Assembly: GCA_964580995.1 (NCBI GenBank)
Contig: CAZOMV010000044.1
Location: forward strand, 1 to 44,720
Length of the DNA: 44,720 nt
Reading direction: 5' to 3'
Source: JAKJEP01 sp964580995
GTDB lineage: Bacteria > Planctomycetota > Phycisphaerae > Sedimentisphaerales > SM23-30
This document shows, piece after piece, positions 17,676-24,553 of the stretch. The notes below the pieces were generated by a model. It was not told where the DNA came from, ran no database searches, and saw only the letters and a list, made by a program, of their open reading frames with translations. Both the position numbers and the translations under genes were made by a program. The stretch's first letter is position 1. Each line of letters starts with the position of its first letter.

Positions 17676-18353
17676 TCACGCACCCGATGACATGTAATTT
17701 TCAAGCAGGCGATAAACCGTTATCCTGCTCAGGTTCACGGTCCTGGCAATCCGGGCTATCTTCTCGTCATCATTTTTCATTGATACAATAGCTTTTACCT
17801 GCTCTTCGGTGACTTTGAGCCTGCGTCCCTTCTTGGAACCACCCCAGCGTTTACCCGTAGCCCGGGCCACATTTTGCCCAGCCTTGACACGCTCGCCCCG
17901 GATCTCGGTTTCATAGGCGGCTACCGAAGCCAGTACATTGGCGATCAACCGTCCTGAAGCGGTACCGAGGTCCACGGAATCCTTCAGGCTGACCAAGCGG
18001 ATGTTCTTTTCCTGTAATTCCTCAAACAGTTTACACAGGCCGCTGGCAGTCCGACCCAGCCGGTCCAGCCGCCAAACAACGAGCTGTTTGACATAACCAG
18101 CGTTGATTCTCTCCTGAAGCTTCTGCCATCGGGGCCGGTCCATGTTCTTACCGGTGGCTGTGTCGCTGTACCAAACTATCTTACCCAGTTTTTCCGGGTC
18201 CTGGGCATTGAGCCAGCGTTCCAGATCGGGTTTCTGGCTGCGGGTGGTCTGCTGGGACGTGCTGACACGCAGATAAACGGCTGTCTGGGGGACAAATTCA
18301 GACTTTGGGGATGGAACTTGAACAATTGCGGGGGAAATAGTAGAATAGCTCAT
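17676..18353 (-). CDS. Serine recombinase (resolvase/invertase), intact
   Basis: This 225-residue recombinase starts behind GAGAGG. After a variable 25-residue lead it shows TAVYLRVSTSQQTTRSQ with the catalytic serine of RVST, then DTATGKNMDRPRWQKL, VVWRLDRLGRTASGLCKL, ANVLASVAAYETEIRGERVKAG and a C-terminal Hin-type helix-turn-helix (IARIARTVNLSRITVYRLL). Length and order fit small DNA invertases or Tn3-type resolvases. It is the intact relative of the truncated copy at 802-1383, roughly two-thirds identical by eye. No transposase or obvious invertible segment lies next to it. Site-specific recombination of a nearby element is likely, but the substrate is not evident. Confidence 0.92.
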   Translation of the reverse strand: MSYSTISPAIVQVPSPKSEFVPQTAVYLRVSTSQQTTRSQKPDLERWLNAQDPEKLGKIVWYSDTATGKNMDRPRWQKLQERINAGYVKQLVVWRLDRLGRTASGLCKLFEELQEKNIRLVSLKDSVDLGTASGRLIANVLASVAAYETEIRGERVKAGQNVARATGKRWGGSKKGRRLKVTEEQVKAIVSMKNDDEKIARIARTVNLSRITVYRLLENYMSSGA

Positions 18354-18357
18354 GTCT

Positions 18358-18376
18358 TAACCTCTCAACTAGGTTA
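18358..18376. promoter_or_regulatory. Inverted repeat upstream of the recombinase start
   Basis: TAACCT and AGGTTA are separated by seven bases and lie five bases before the recombinase ATG, overlapping its ribosome binding site. This could be an operator or a recombinase binding site. Confidence 0.35.
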
Positions 18377-18383
18377 GGGCCAC

Positions 18384-18420
18384 GCTCCCGGTGGTGCCAA
18401 CCACGCGGGAGCACTTTTTT
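18384..18420 (+). terminator. Intrinsic terminator-like hairpin
   Basis: GCTCCCG pairs with CGGGAGC and GTGGT with ACCAC around a short loop with one bulged base. The hairpin is followed on the plus strand by CA and then six T. It is a strong terminator structure reading rightwards, yet the gene beside it reads leftwards, so it may be the end of a lost plus-strand gene or insulate the recombinase. Confidence 0.6.
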
Positions 18421-18840
18421 ATGATGACTGCCATCACAAACTATAATCAATATACTCCATATTCTTGCAGTTGTCAATTAGAATTCAATCTATACACTAA
18501 ATGACCGACTGAAATCTTCTTTTTTGACCTTGTAATCAAAGGTGAAAAAACGAATATTCACCTGTTACACTTTTGCCTCTTGAATCGACTACGATTAGCG
18601 CGCGCACTCTGCGCGGTGGCGGCTGGTACTACGGCGAAGGCGAGTGCCAGGTTTCGTACCAGTACTCCCACGTCCCGAATAGAACGTCCTACTTTAGCGG
18701 ATTTCGAGTCTATCGCTGAGTATTCTTGTTTTTGGATTTTCCGTGATGCTGTAAGATTATTCTCCAATCAGAAGCTTTTCCGGAAATTAATTGCCGAGTG
18801 ATTACGGAATAAACCTTGATACTTGAAATATATTTATTTC
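18421..18840. other. Intergenic region without a supported gene
   Basis: These 420 bases hold a 73-codon frame at 18580-18801, but it has no ribosome binding site and no recognisable motif. A GC-rich imperfect palindrome (GCGCGCACTCTGCGCGG) lies near 18599. The flanks are AT-rich and probably decayed. Confidence 0.35.
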
Positions 18841-18906
18841 CGAACCCTGACCCTATGCCTGTTGGGACTGTGTGGATTGGCGGTGTTGAGGAAGCGGCGA
18901 GTATGA
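18841..18906 (+). pseudogene. Orphan PEP-CTERM tail
   Basis: Translation ending at the TGA at 18904-18906 gives TLTLCLLGLCGLAVLRKRRV, the hydrophobic helix and Arg-rich end of a PEP-CTERM sorting signal. The PEP motif itself is out of frame (CGAACCC remains) and no gene body precedes it. It closely resembles the tail of the intact gene ending at 19889 and is probably the end of a deleted paralog. Confidence 0.6.
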
Positions 18907-18945
18907 TATTACGTTAAATCCGGTGAGCAGAAAAGCGATTTTTGG

Positions 18946-18958
18946 TGCCAAATTGGCA
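18946..18958. promoter_or_regulatory. Short palindrome upstream of the PEP-CTERM propeller gene
   Basis: TGCCAA and TTGGCA flank a single central base, 16 bases before the start codon at 18975. It could be an operator; nothing else supports it. Confidence 0.25.
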
Positions 18959-18974
18959 GAAGGATAGGTGTAAG

Positions 18975-19889
18975 ATGAAACAGTTAATCCTAACAATTGC
19001 AATATTGTTTGTGTCACTTGACATTGGTAGATCCGAGTCCGTTGAGATATGGGTTGGGGGAGATCACGGTAATATAATTCGCCATGACTGGCCCTCATTG
19101 GAGTATATTGATGAGATCAGTGCCGGTGGTTCAGAAGATCCTCATGATATGGAAGTTGGCCCCGATGGGAATGTGTATCTGGCTTATGCTTCAGGAAAAA
19201 TTCTGTCGTTTGATGCAAAGACCGGCTTATTGCTTAGGGAAATACCTAGACCCGCAGAATTGTCTACGGGTTATAGCAGCTTAGGGTTCGGACCCGATGG
19301 AAATATTTACGTGTGTTGTACGGGCAATTGTGTTGCACGATTAAATTTTCAAACAGGGGAATTAATGAACATAATTGCCGCGGGTGGGATTCTTGCTTAT
19401 CCCTATGGAATGGATTTTGGTCCGGATGGTAATCTGTATGTGGCTGATCAGGTACGGAATGATATCAAGTATTATAACGGCACAACAGGGACGTTTCTCG
19501 GTTTTTTTGGTGAAGATAATACCGATATTGACACACCAGCGAGTCTGGTTTTGGGACCGGATGGAAATATTTATGTAGGGAATGATGGCAGTAAAACGAT
19601 TATTCGTTATGCTTGGCCTTCGGGAGATTATCTTGGCATTTTTATGGGTGCGAGTTGGAACGGACCCAACCTGCACAATCTTGCTTTTGGCCCAGATAAT
19701 AACTTATACGTACCTAATGGGGCAATCTCTGGTGAAATAAATTATTATGATGGATTAACTGGCGAACATCTAGGCAGCTTCGGATCTAATTATATCTCCA
19801 CGGCTTTGGTATTTGTCCCCGAACCCGGCACCTTGGTCCTGCTGGGATTGGGTGGATTGGCGTTGGTGAGGAAGCGGAGGACCTCTTGA
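18975..19889 (+). CDS. PEP-CTERM protein with NHL-type beta-propeller
   Basis: Starting from ATG 18975 (AGGTGTAAG upstream) the protein has 304 residues and a signal peptide (MKQLILTIAILFVSLDIGRS). Five or six propeller repeats follow, each with a GPDGNxYV core (VGPDGNVYLA, FGPDGNIYVC, FGPDGNLYVA, LGPDGNIYVG, FGPDNNLYVP). They resemble NHL and SMP-30/virginiamycin-lyase propellers. The C-terminus VPEPGTLVLLGLGGLALVRKRRTS is a canonical PEP-CTERM signal, recognised by an exosortase and implying export and surface anchoring. It has no enzymatic motif I can name and is probably structural or ligand binding. A remnant of a paralogous tail lies just upstream. Confidence 0.85.
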   Translation: MKQLILTIAILFVSLDIGRSESVEIWVGGDHGNIIRHDWPSLEYIDEISAGGSEDPHDMEVGPDGNVYLAYASGKILSFDAKTGLLLREIPRPAELSTGYSSLGFGPDGNIYVCCTGNCVARLNFQTGELMNIIAAGGILAYPYGMDFGPDGNLYVADQVRNDIKYYNGTTGTFLGFFGEDNTDIDTPASLVLGPDGNIYVGNDGSKTIIRYAWPSGDYLGIFMGASWNGPNLHNLAFGPDNNLYVPNGAISGEINYYDGLTGEHLGSFGSNYISTALVFVPEPGTLVLLGLGGLALVRKRRTS

Positions 19890-20070
19890 TATATTTACCG
19901 GCAAAGAAAACCTTCACCGAAAACTGATAATTCGCAATTGACATTGTTCCAAAGTTTGCGTATTCTGCTTCTGAATGGATTACACCATAAATTCGAATTG
20001 ATGGATGTAGCCAAAAACCAAAATCCGGCTCCGTGACAGATGAAGTTGACATCTATTGTGTGAGTGTATT

Positions 20071-20352
20071 ATGAAAGTGATTTATAAAATAACGTATCCA
20101 AATGGGAAAATATATATCGGTAAAGACTTAACCGATAGCTTCCACTATTTTGGCAGTTCAGATAGCAACTTCATCGAAAAGGGTTTCACACGAGAACAAA
20201 GACTTGATTTCACCATAAGAAAAGAGATTATATGGGAATCTAAAACGGCCTCAGACAATGAAGTCGATCAAAAAGAATTTGAATATATAAAACTGTACAA
20301 GTCGAATAATCCGAAAGTTGGTTATAACCTATGGCCAAAATTTACGGATTGA
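20071..20352 (+). CDS. GIY-YIG nuclease-like small protein
   Basis: I start at ATG 20071, giving 93 residues. The opening KVIYKITYPNGKIYIGKDLTD contains the ITYPNGKIYIG variant of the GIY-YIG motif (here K-I-T and Y-I-G) at the expected spacing. A later E (KEFEYIKLYKS) could be the catalytic glutamate, and YNLWP ends the domain. Stand-alone GIY-YIG proteins of this size include homing-type and repair-like nucleases. The ribosome binding site is weak. It sits between a PEP-CTERM gene and the integrative element, plausibly as mobile cargo. Confidence 0.65.
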   Translation: MKVIYKITYPNGKIYIGKDLTDSFHYFGSSDSNFIEKGFTREQRLDFTIRKEIIWESKTASDNEVDQKEFEYIKLYKSNNPKVGYNLWPKFTD

Positions 20353-20424
20353 TAAAAAATATTTAACAAACTAAAACATGGAATAGAATCCGTGCAAGAC
20401 ATGGCTAAAAAATCGAAATAAGGT

Positions 20425-20619
20425 TTGCAAACTCAAAATGAGATTGCCAGTTATAGGATTCAGTTGGAGCGGAAGCGGGGTCAGTGGATTGAGGAAAATA
20501 TACCGGAAGAGGGAGGTAAACCGGCTAAAAATAGCCAGTTATCTTTATCCTCCGTCGCTATCGGACACCACGAAAGCCCGAAGCTGAGGACACTTGTCAG
20601 AATTGATATTATCCGATAA
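20425..20619 (+). pseudogene. Possible fragment of an element-borne protein
   Basis: The frame reads NEIASYRIQLERKRGQWIEE, then GGKPAKNSQLSLSSVAIGHHESPKLRTLVRID. This pattern (an ERK-x-G helix, a Gly/Lys-rich loop, then an IG-x-x-S segment) resembles small phage and element proteins with an ERRAGE...LGIS..QS layout. It has only a TTG start with AAGG three bases away, and it ends abruptly. I judge it a decayed gene at the left side of the integrative element. Confidence 0.3.
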
Positions 20620-20850
20620 GTGATGCTTAGGAAGGCGATCTATAACTATTGAAAATATATTGTGTTACGTATTCCATTAAATACGGATTCGTTTGCCTTG
20701 AATCAAGTAAAAACAGGTACGAAAGCCCTATAAAATTATTCATACGGCAAGCAGAAATATCGGATTTTTGCTATTGAATTACGAGAAGTGCCATTTAAAA
20801 TGCGATTACGAAATGAATAATCGGGTAGTCGGCCCGTACAGCCGCTTAAT

Positions 20851-20927
20851 GGTTGAATAGTGTTAGGTTCTGGCTCACCAATCCTGCCTGACACTATTCG
20901 ACCAGCCCGATAAGAAAGGATTGGTGA
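20851..20927 (+). promoter_or_regulatory. Stem-loop with anti-Shine-Dalgarno loop; possible translational pseudoknot
   Basis: GGTTGAATAGTGTTAGG (20851-20867) pairs along all 17 bases with 20887-20903, with two G-U pairs. The 19-base loop contains CACCAATCCT (20876-20885). This is a perfect 10-base complement of AGGATTGGTG (20918-20927), which covers the ribosome binding site just before the ATG at 20931. Folding into a pseudoknot would hide the site. A three-codon frame (ATG GTT GAA TAG) begins at 20849 at the foot of the stem. The structure is seen in the sequence; its regulatory role is inference. Confidence 0.55.
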
Positions 20928-20930
20928 AAG

Positions 20931-21833
20931 ATGTCGTCTGAGGAATCCAAAAACTCTACTCCCCATAAAAAAATCGCAATACCCGCCACTGCATTCCTGA
21001 GCGATCCACCATCACCCGAAGAAATTGCCGATGCGGTTGATGATTGGGTACGAGAACTGGAGATTATGGCTTATTTTCGGGCTAGATTAAGTGAATATGC
21101 GAACAAATTGTGCAAATACAATAAAGCCCGCGATGCCCGTAAGAAGGAGAAAGATAATGGTTTGCAAGCCATATTGAACAATAAGCTGTTGCAAAATAAG
21201 GAAGCAGGGCCACCGGGAGAAGGATGGCATTGGGATACGGGATTCCGTGATATAAAGGACGAACAGGGCATATGTCGCGAAAAAGAGGTCTCGGGCTGGT
21301 TGCCCCCCTCTACTATAGAAATGTGCTCGAATCCATATCCTTGGAATGGTGGAGATAGATCAGAACTTTCTTCCGCAGATCAAGCCAAACGGGTTCTGGC
21401 TGGATACTGGCTTTTGGCTCTGTGCCACGATTATTACCTTTTGGGAAAACGTTCCCCTATCATCGACAAGGCATTTGCCGACGGAAATCCTGAAATTGCG
21501 GAATGGTGGATTTTACAAAATCCGAATTCTAAGTATCATTATAGGCATGCCATTCATCAGCATGAAAACTACATTTATCCAGCTCTGAAAGATGTCCATT
21601 GTGACCTTGAAAAATGGGTGAGAATAACAGAAACAAAGCAGAGTACCAAAAAACGTGGTAAAACTATACTCAATCAACAAGTTCAGGAACTCTTGAAATC
21701 TTCCCCTGTAAATATAACAGCTGAGACGTTAGCAGAAATACTCAACAGAAACTATGCTGGTGTATATAATCCAACAAGTGCAAGTGCTGTTGGAAAAACG
21801 GAAAGTTGGAAGCAACGATCACAAAAAAAATAA
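20931..21833 (+). CDS. Unknown 300-residue element protein with C-terminal HTH-like segment
   Basis: I do not recognise a named family. The start is supported by AAAGGATTGGTGAAAG. The protein is soluble, rich in Lys, Trp and Tyr, with no signal peptide. Residues about 30-80 are helical (VDDWVRELEIMAYFRARLSEYANKL). A middle region holds PGEGWHWDTGFRD and YWLLALCHDYYLLG. The last 60 residues (ILNQQVQELLKSSPVNITAETLAEIL to SASAVGKTESWKQ) look like a winged-helix or HTH in which SAVGKTESWK is the recognition helix. It is followed directly by iteron-like repeats and a control region, and its translation may be governed by a pseudoknot. A replication- or partition-related role is possible, but that is inference only. 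Confidence 0.7.
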   Translation: MSSEESKNSTPHKKIAIPATAFLSDPPSPEEIADAVDDWVRELEIMAYFRARLSEYANKLCKYNKARDARKKEKDNGLQAILNNKLLQNKEAGPPGEGWHWDTGFRDIKDEQGICREKEVSGWLPPSTIEMCSNPYPWNGGDRSELSSADQAKRVLAGYWLLALCHDYYLLGKRSPIIDKAFADGNPEIAEWWILQNPNSKYHYRHAIHQHENYIYPALKDVHCDLEKWVRITETKQSTKKRGKTILNQQVQELLKSSPVNITAETLAEILNRNYAGVYNPTSASAVGKTESWKQRSQKK

Positions 21834-21849
21834 ATTTTTTTCATTTTTT

Positions 21850-21986
21850 TTAACTCCTATCTCAACTCCTATTTCTGGCAAATCAAAAGTGATATCAATT
21901 TCAACACTCGTTTATTTATAACAAGCTTATTTAGCAATTCGTAAACCAAACAGGAGTTGACTCAACTCCTGTTTCAACTCCTATTT
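21850..21986. repeat. Iteron-like 12-bp repeats with a 25-bp palindrome
   Basis: The unit TCAACTCCTRTT occurs at 21862-21874, 21962-21974 and 21974-21986, with a weaker copy at 21850-21861 and an inverted copy at 21948-21960. Both direct pairs have a period of 12 bases. The inverted copy and its neighbour form a palindrome, AACAGGAGTTGA then C then TCAACTCCTGTT. The stretch between the clusters and before them is AT-rich (runs of T at 21834-21850). Such iterons are typical of replication origins or autorepressor operators. Confidence 0.65.
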
Positions 21987-22022
21987 GTATATTCATAAAT
22001 ACATATATAACAAGTACTTACG

Positions 22023-22050
22023 TTGACATCATGGGTTTTTGTGGTATTAT
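22023..22050 (+). promoter_or_regulatory. Sigma-70-like promoter of the HTH gene
   Basis: TTGACA at 22023-22028 and TATTAT at 22045-22050 are separated by 16 bases. The next gene starts at 22110, leaving a leader of about 50 bases that contains the palindrome at 22063. Confidence 0.55.
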
Positions 22051-22062
22051 TTATGCTGAAGG

Positions 22063-22077
22063 CTGTCATCGTGACAG
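22063..22077. promoter_or_regulatory. Palindromic operator candidate
   Basis: CTGTCA-TCG-TGACAG is a perfect 6+3+6 palindrome just downstream of the -10 box, well placed for a repressor. The HTH protein encoded at 22110 could be an autorepressor; that is inference. Confidence 0.45.
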
Positions 22078-22109
22078 TGAATGAAATATTTTCGATAAAG
22101 GAATAAAAA

Positions 22110-22343
22110 ATGGCTGATTTAATCACAAAAGAGAATTGTGCTGCGGTTTCATGCAAGACGCTGGCAAGGAGGCTATCTATCTCTCCACGCACGGCATGGC
22201 GATTATTGTCAGCGGGCAAGCTTCCCAAGCCGTTTTCTTTAGGGGGAAGTAAACGGTGGAAAACTTCGGATGTTGATTTATTTTTAAAATGCAATGGCAA
22301 CATGTCAGAATTTATTGCCAGAAAGGAAACGGAGAAATGTTAA
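22110..22343 (+). CDS. Excisionase/AlpA-like HTH protein
   Basis: This 77-residue protein starts behind AAAGGAAT. The core CKTLARRLSISPRTAWRLLSAGKLPKPFSLGGSKRWKTSDVDLFL is a MerR-type winged helix as seen in excisionases and AlpA regulators: a helix-turn-helix (LARRLSISPRTAWRLL), then the GGSKRW wing and a final W-x-x-x-D-V-D-x-F helix. Such proteins bend DNA during excision or regulate integrase genes. It has its own promoter-like sequence with a palindrome in the leader. Its last codons overlap the next gene's start by seven bases. Confidence 0.85.
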   Translation: MADLITKENCAAVSCKTLARRLSISPRTAWRLLSAGKLPKPFSLGGSKRWKTSDVDLFLKCNGNMSEFIARKETEKC

Positions 22344-22573
22344 CAGAAAAAAAGGAGGCCGCTGCGTCAACAACGGCCCGCAAAAAAGATCATCTAACCA
22401 AATCATACCAAAACTCTGCATCTGAGTCAACAGTAAAACTGCAAGTCGGAGAATTGTTACTGCGTCTACAAACTCCTCTTGAGCAAGAGCGACGGAAAGA
22501 ATACTGGCAAAGTTTTGAGTTGAAACTACGTCAATACCTTGATCTCAAAAAGGGAGGATGTCGTTGTGGCTGA
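22337..22573 (+). CDS. Small unknown element protein
   Basis: ATG 22337 follows GGAAACGGAG and overlaps the end of the HTH gene. The 78-residue product is polar and helical (VKLQVGELLLRLQTPLEQERRKEYWQSFELKLRQYLDL) and ends in GGCRCG. I do not recognise a family. The tight overlaps with the genes on both sides suggest translational coupling and a real gene. Confidence 0.55.
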   Translation: MLTEKKEAAASTTARKKDHLTKSYQNSASESTVKLQVGELLLRLQTPLEQERRKEYWQSFELKLRQYLDLKKGGCRCG

Positions 22574-22856
22574 GGAAAAAATGCAACGTGTAAGCCGACA
22601 AAACCCATGCCCTGTTTGTGGTAAGCCGGACTGGTGCCTGGTTGCGAAGGATGGTTCGGCAGCAATCTGTTCCCGAATTCAAGAGGGTAGTATTAAGCGA
22701 TGTGGAGATGCCGGTTGGCTTCATCGCTTCAGAGACAATGGCTGGCGATCACGAGCGGGCGGTACCTGGGTACCTATGGTGAGAGGTATTGGTGCAAAGG
22801 TGGCCGGACAATCTGTGACATACCTCCCAAGTTACCATCAGGATGGATACCGGTAG
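22566..22856 (+). CDS. Zinc-knuckle protein, primase-N-terminus-like, probably truncated
   Basis: I choose GTG 22566 because GGGAGG lies eight bases upstream; it overlaps the preceding gene by eight bases. The 96-residue product carries CPVCGKPDWC near residues 14-23 and a further Cys in AAICSRI, followed by GDAGWLHRFRDNGW. This zinc-binding layout opens primase/helicase-type proteins of phages and integrative elements, which are normally several hundred residues long. After about residue 60 the resemblance stops, and another frame stays open at 22857-22927 (WIPVDLLKKYYQ). A frameshift or deletion probably removed the rest. It may still bind DNA or be inert. Confidence 0.55.
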   Translation: MAEEKMQRVSRQNPCPVCGKPDWCLVAKDGSAAICSRIQEGSIKRCGDAGWLHRFRDNGWRSRAGGTWVPMVRGIGAKVAGQSVTYLPSYHQDGYR

Positions 22857-22923
22857 ATTTACTGAAGAAATATTATCAAATGAAAAGGCCGTCTTCGTCT
22901 GATAAGGAAATAAGACATCTCAA

Positions 22924-23175
22924 ATGACTGACAATGACAATAGACATGTTCTTAGTGACAAATCCGCTATCACCACACCGGTGCTGATGACAGAATCGGA
23001 GTTGATCGAATTCCTGCGGATCCCGGAAGTTAGCCGGGCCAAGGACCACCGTAATGTGATTGATAACCTCAAACGGTTTCATGACTTACCACGTATCCAC
23101 ATTTGCGGCCAACCGCTATATCCGCGGGAGGCTATTCAAGAATGGATTCGCGATAACACCACCAAAGGGAAATAA
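22924..23175 (+). CDS. Small HTH-type protein upstream of the integrase
   Basis: This 83-residue protein starts behind AAGGAAAT. The region LMTESELIEFLRIPEVSRAKDHRNVIDNLKRFHDLPRIHICGQPLYPREAIQEWI has the layout of an excisionase-like winged helix: an initial helix, a recognition helix, a wing with PRIHICGQPLYPR, and a final AIQEWI helix. Such proteins are often found directly upstream of tyrosine integrases in planctomycete elements. It is 85 bases before the integrase and may be the recombination directionality factor. It differs in sequence from the HTH protein at 22110. Confidence 0.65.
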   Translation: MTDNDNRHVLSDKSAITTPVLMTESELIEFLRIPEVSRAKDHRNVIDNLKRFHDLPRIHICGQPLYPREAIQEWIRDNTTKGK

Positions 23176-23260
23176 TGATGATTGACAGGAACTACCCAGA
23201 GATTATGATGCCAGACGGATCAACCCGAGCCGTCGACCAGCATCGGGAAAGGAGCTTAGT

Positions 23261-24502
23261 ATGAATAAGCTGGTACGGCTTTGGAAAAGACCGTCTCGAG
23301 ACGGCAAAAAGTTCAGTTTTGTGCTCATCTACAGGGATGAGCAAGGCAGGAATCGGTACGAATCCCTCGGTCATACGGACCGGCGGAAAGCAGAACGGCA
23401 GCAGACTCAAAAAGAACGGGAGCTGCGAATGGGTTATGTTGAACCACATTCCATGCGACTCAGTGAATTTCTTGAGGATAGCTTAAGACGTTCCCGTACT
23501 CAGGTCAGACAGAATACGATCAGAGACTATCTTTCTACCATGAGACATTTCATTCAAGTAATTGGAGACATGGATTACCGAGCTGTTAAGCATCAGCATG
23601 GGGAAAAGTTTATCCAGGCGTGCCTGGATAGTGGCAACCGCCCCGGTACTGTTCGTAAGAAGATCGGCAATCTCAAGAGAATCTTCCAGTTGGCAGTAGA
23701 ACGGGGTCAGCTCGAGGAGAATCCTCTTCGGTATGTTCGCAAACCCAAGGCGGCCCAAAGGGCTGTGCATGTCTTCCGGGACGAAGAGTGTGAACGGATG
23801 ATCAAGGTAGTTCGAGAGGCCCAGATCCACACACCCGTGCGATGGGATATATTTATCCTCACGGCCTTGTGTACAGGTATGCGACAAGGTGAATTACTGA
23901 ACACCACCTGGGCCGACATCGACTTCGAGAAACAGCTTCTCAAGGTCTCCCCCAAGGAAAACACTCAGTATACCTGGGAGTGGCAGATTAAGGATACGGA
24001 CCGACGAACGGTACCTCTGACCGAGGAAGTACTGAAGCTATTGGCCGAACATCAGGCGGAACAACCAGCAGGCTATCCCTATGTGTTTATCCCGCCCTAT
24101 CGGTACGACCACATTCAGAGACGTCGGCAACAGGACCGGTGGACCGAACGGAATGGCAAATGTCCGGTGAACAATCTTCAGCGTCAGTTCCAATTGATTC
24201 AGGAACGGGCCAGTATTGACGAAGGTGAGTTTCACGACTTCCGCCGAACCTGCCTGTCGAATTGGCTGGCTCATGGGCTTAGCGAGTTCGATGTTATGAA
24301 CATGGCCGGTCATGCGAGTTTCCAGACCACCCATCGGTTCTACCTGGCTGTCCGGGAGGACCTGCTGCAACGGGCCAGGCGGGCCAGTGACCAGTCGCTA
24401 CAGGGAATTTCTGTTGCGCGCGCGCTGCGCGCCCCTCAAAACGAGGAAAACAAAAAAGGCCGCCAAACACAAGTGCTTGACAGCCAAGAGGTTACCGAAT
24501 AG
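23261..24502 (+). CDS. int: Tyrosine integrase
   Basis: This 413-residue protein starts behind AAGGAG. The N-terminus (KNxxRxW... SLGHTDRRKAERQQ) resembles an arm-binding domain, and residues 66-155 resemble a SAM-like core-binding domain. The catalytic domain shows R208 in TGMRQGELL, K244, H325 and R328 in HDFRRT, H351 in GHAS and nucleophile Y361 in RFYLAV. All six expected residues are present. The gene stop TAG (24500-24502) coincides with the 3' end of a tRNA-Met-like sequence on the other strand, so integrase and attachment site overlap. The C-terminal 30 residues are low in complexity. It probably inserts the element at 20.4-24.5 kb into a tRNA gene. Confidence 0.93.
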   Translation: MNKLVRLWKRPSRDGKKFSFVLIYRDEQGRNRYESLGHTDRRKAERQQTQKERELRMGYVEPHSMRLSEFLEDSLRRSRTQVRQNTIRDYLSTMRHFIQVIGDMDYRAVKHQHGEKFIQACLDSGNRPGTVRKKIGNLKRIFQLAVERGQLEENPLRYVRKPKAAQRAVHVFRDEECERMIKVVREAQIHTPVRWDIFILTALCTGMRQGELLNTTWADIDFEKQLLKVSPKENTQYTWEWQIKDTDRRTVPLTEEVLKLLAEHQAEQPAGYPYVFIPPYRYDHIQRRRQQDRWTERNGKCPVNNLQRQFQLIQERASIDEGEFHDFRRTCLSNWLAHGLSEFDVMNMAGHASFQTTHRFYLAVREDLLQRARRASDQSLQGISVARALRAPQNEENKKGRQTQVLDSQEVTE

Positions 24503-24548
24503 CGACGATCGGATTCGAACCGATGACCTGCGGGCTATGAATCCGCAG
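24500..24548 (-). tRNA. 3' half of a tRNA-Met(CAT), attachment-site remnant
   Basis: On the minus strand the sequence ends with the T arm ATCGG-TTCGAAT-CCGAT, acceptor CGTCGCT and discriminator A, preceded by AGGTC and an anticodon arm with CAT in the loop. There is no D arm or matching 5' acceptor, so only the 3' half is present. It is the typical tRNA end used as attachment site by tyrosine integrases. Confidence 0.75.
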
Positions 24549-24553
24549 GTCAT
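24523..24553. repeat. 11-bp inverted repeat around the anticodon loop (integrase core site)
   Basis: ATGACCTGCGG and CCGCAGGTCAT flank the nine-base GCTATGAAT. The perfect arms extend well past the five-pair anticodon stem, as expected of a pair of integrase core-binding sites with the crossover in the anticodon loop. Confidence 0.65.
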
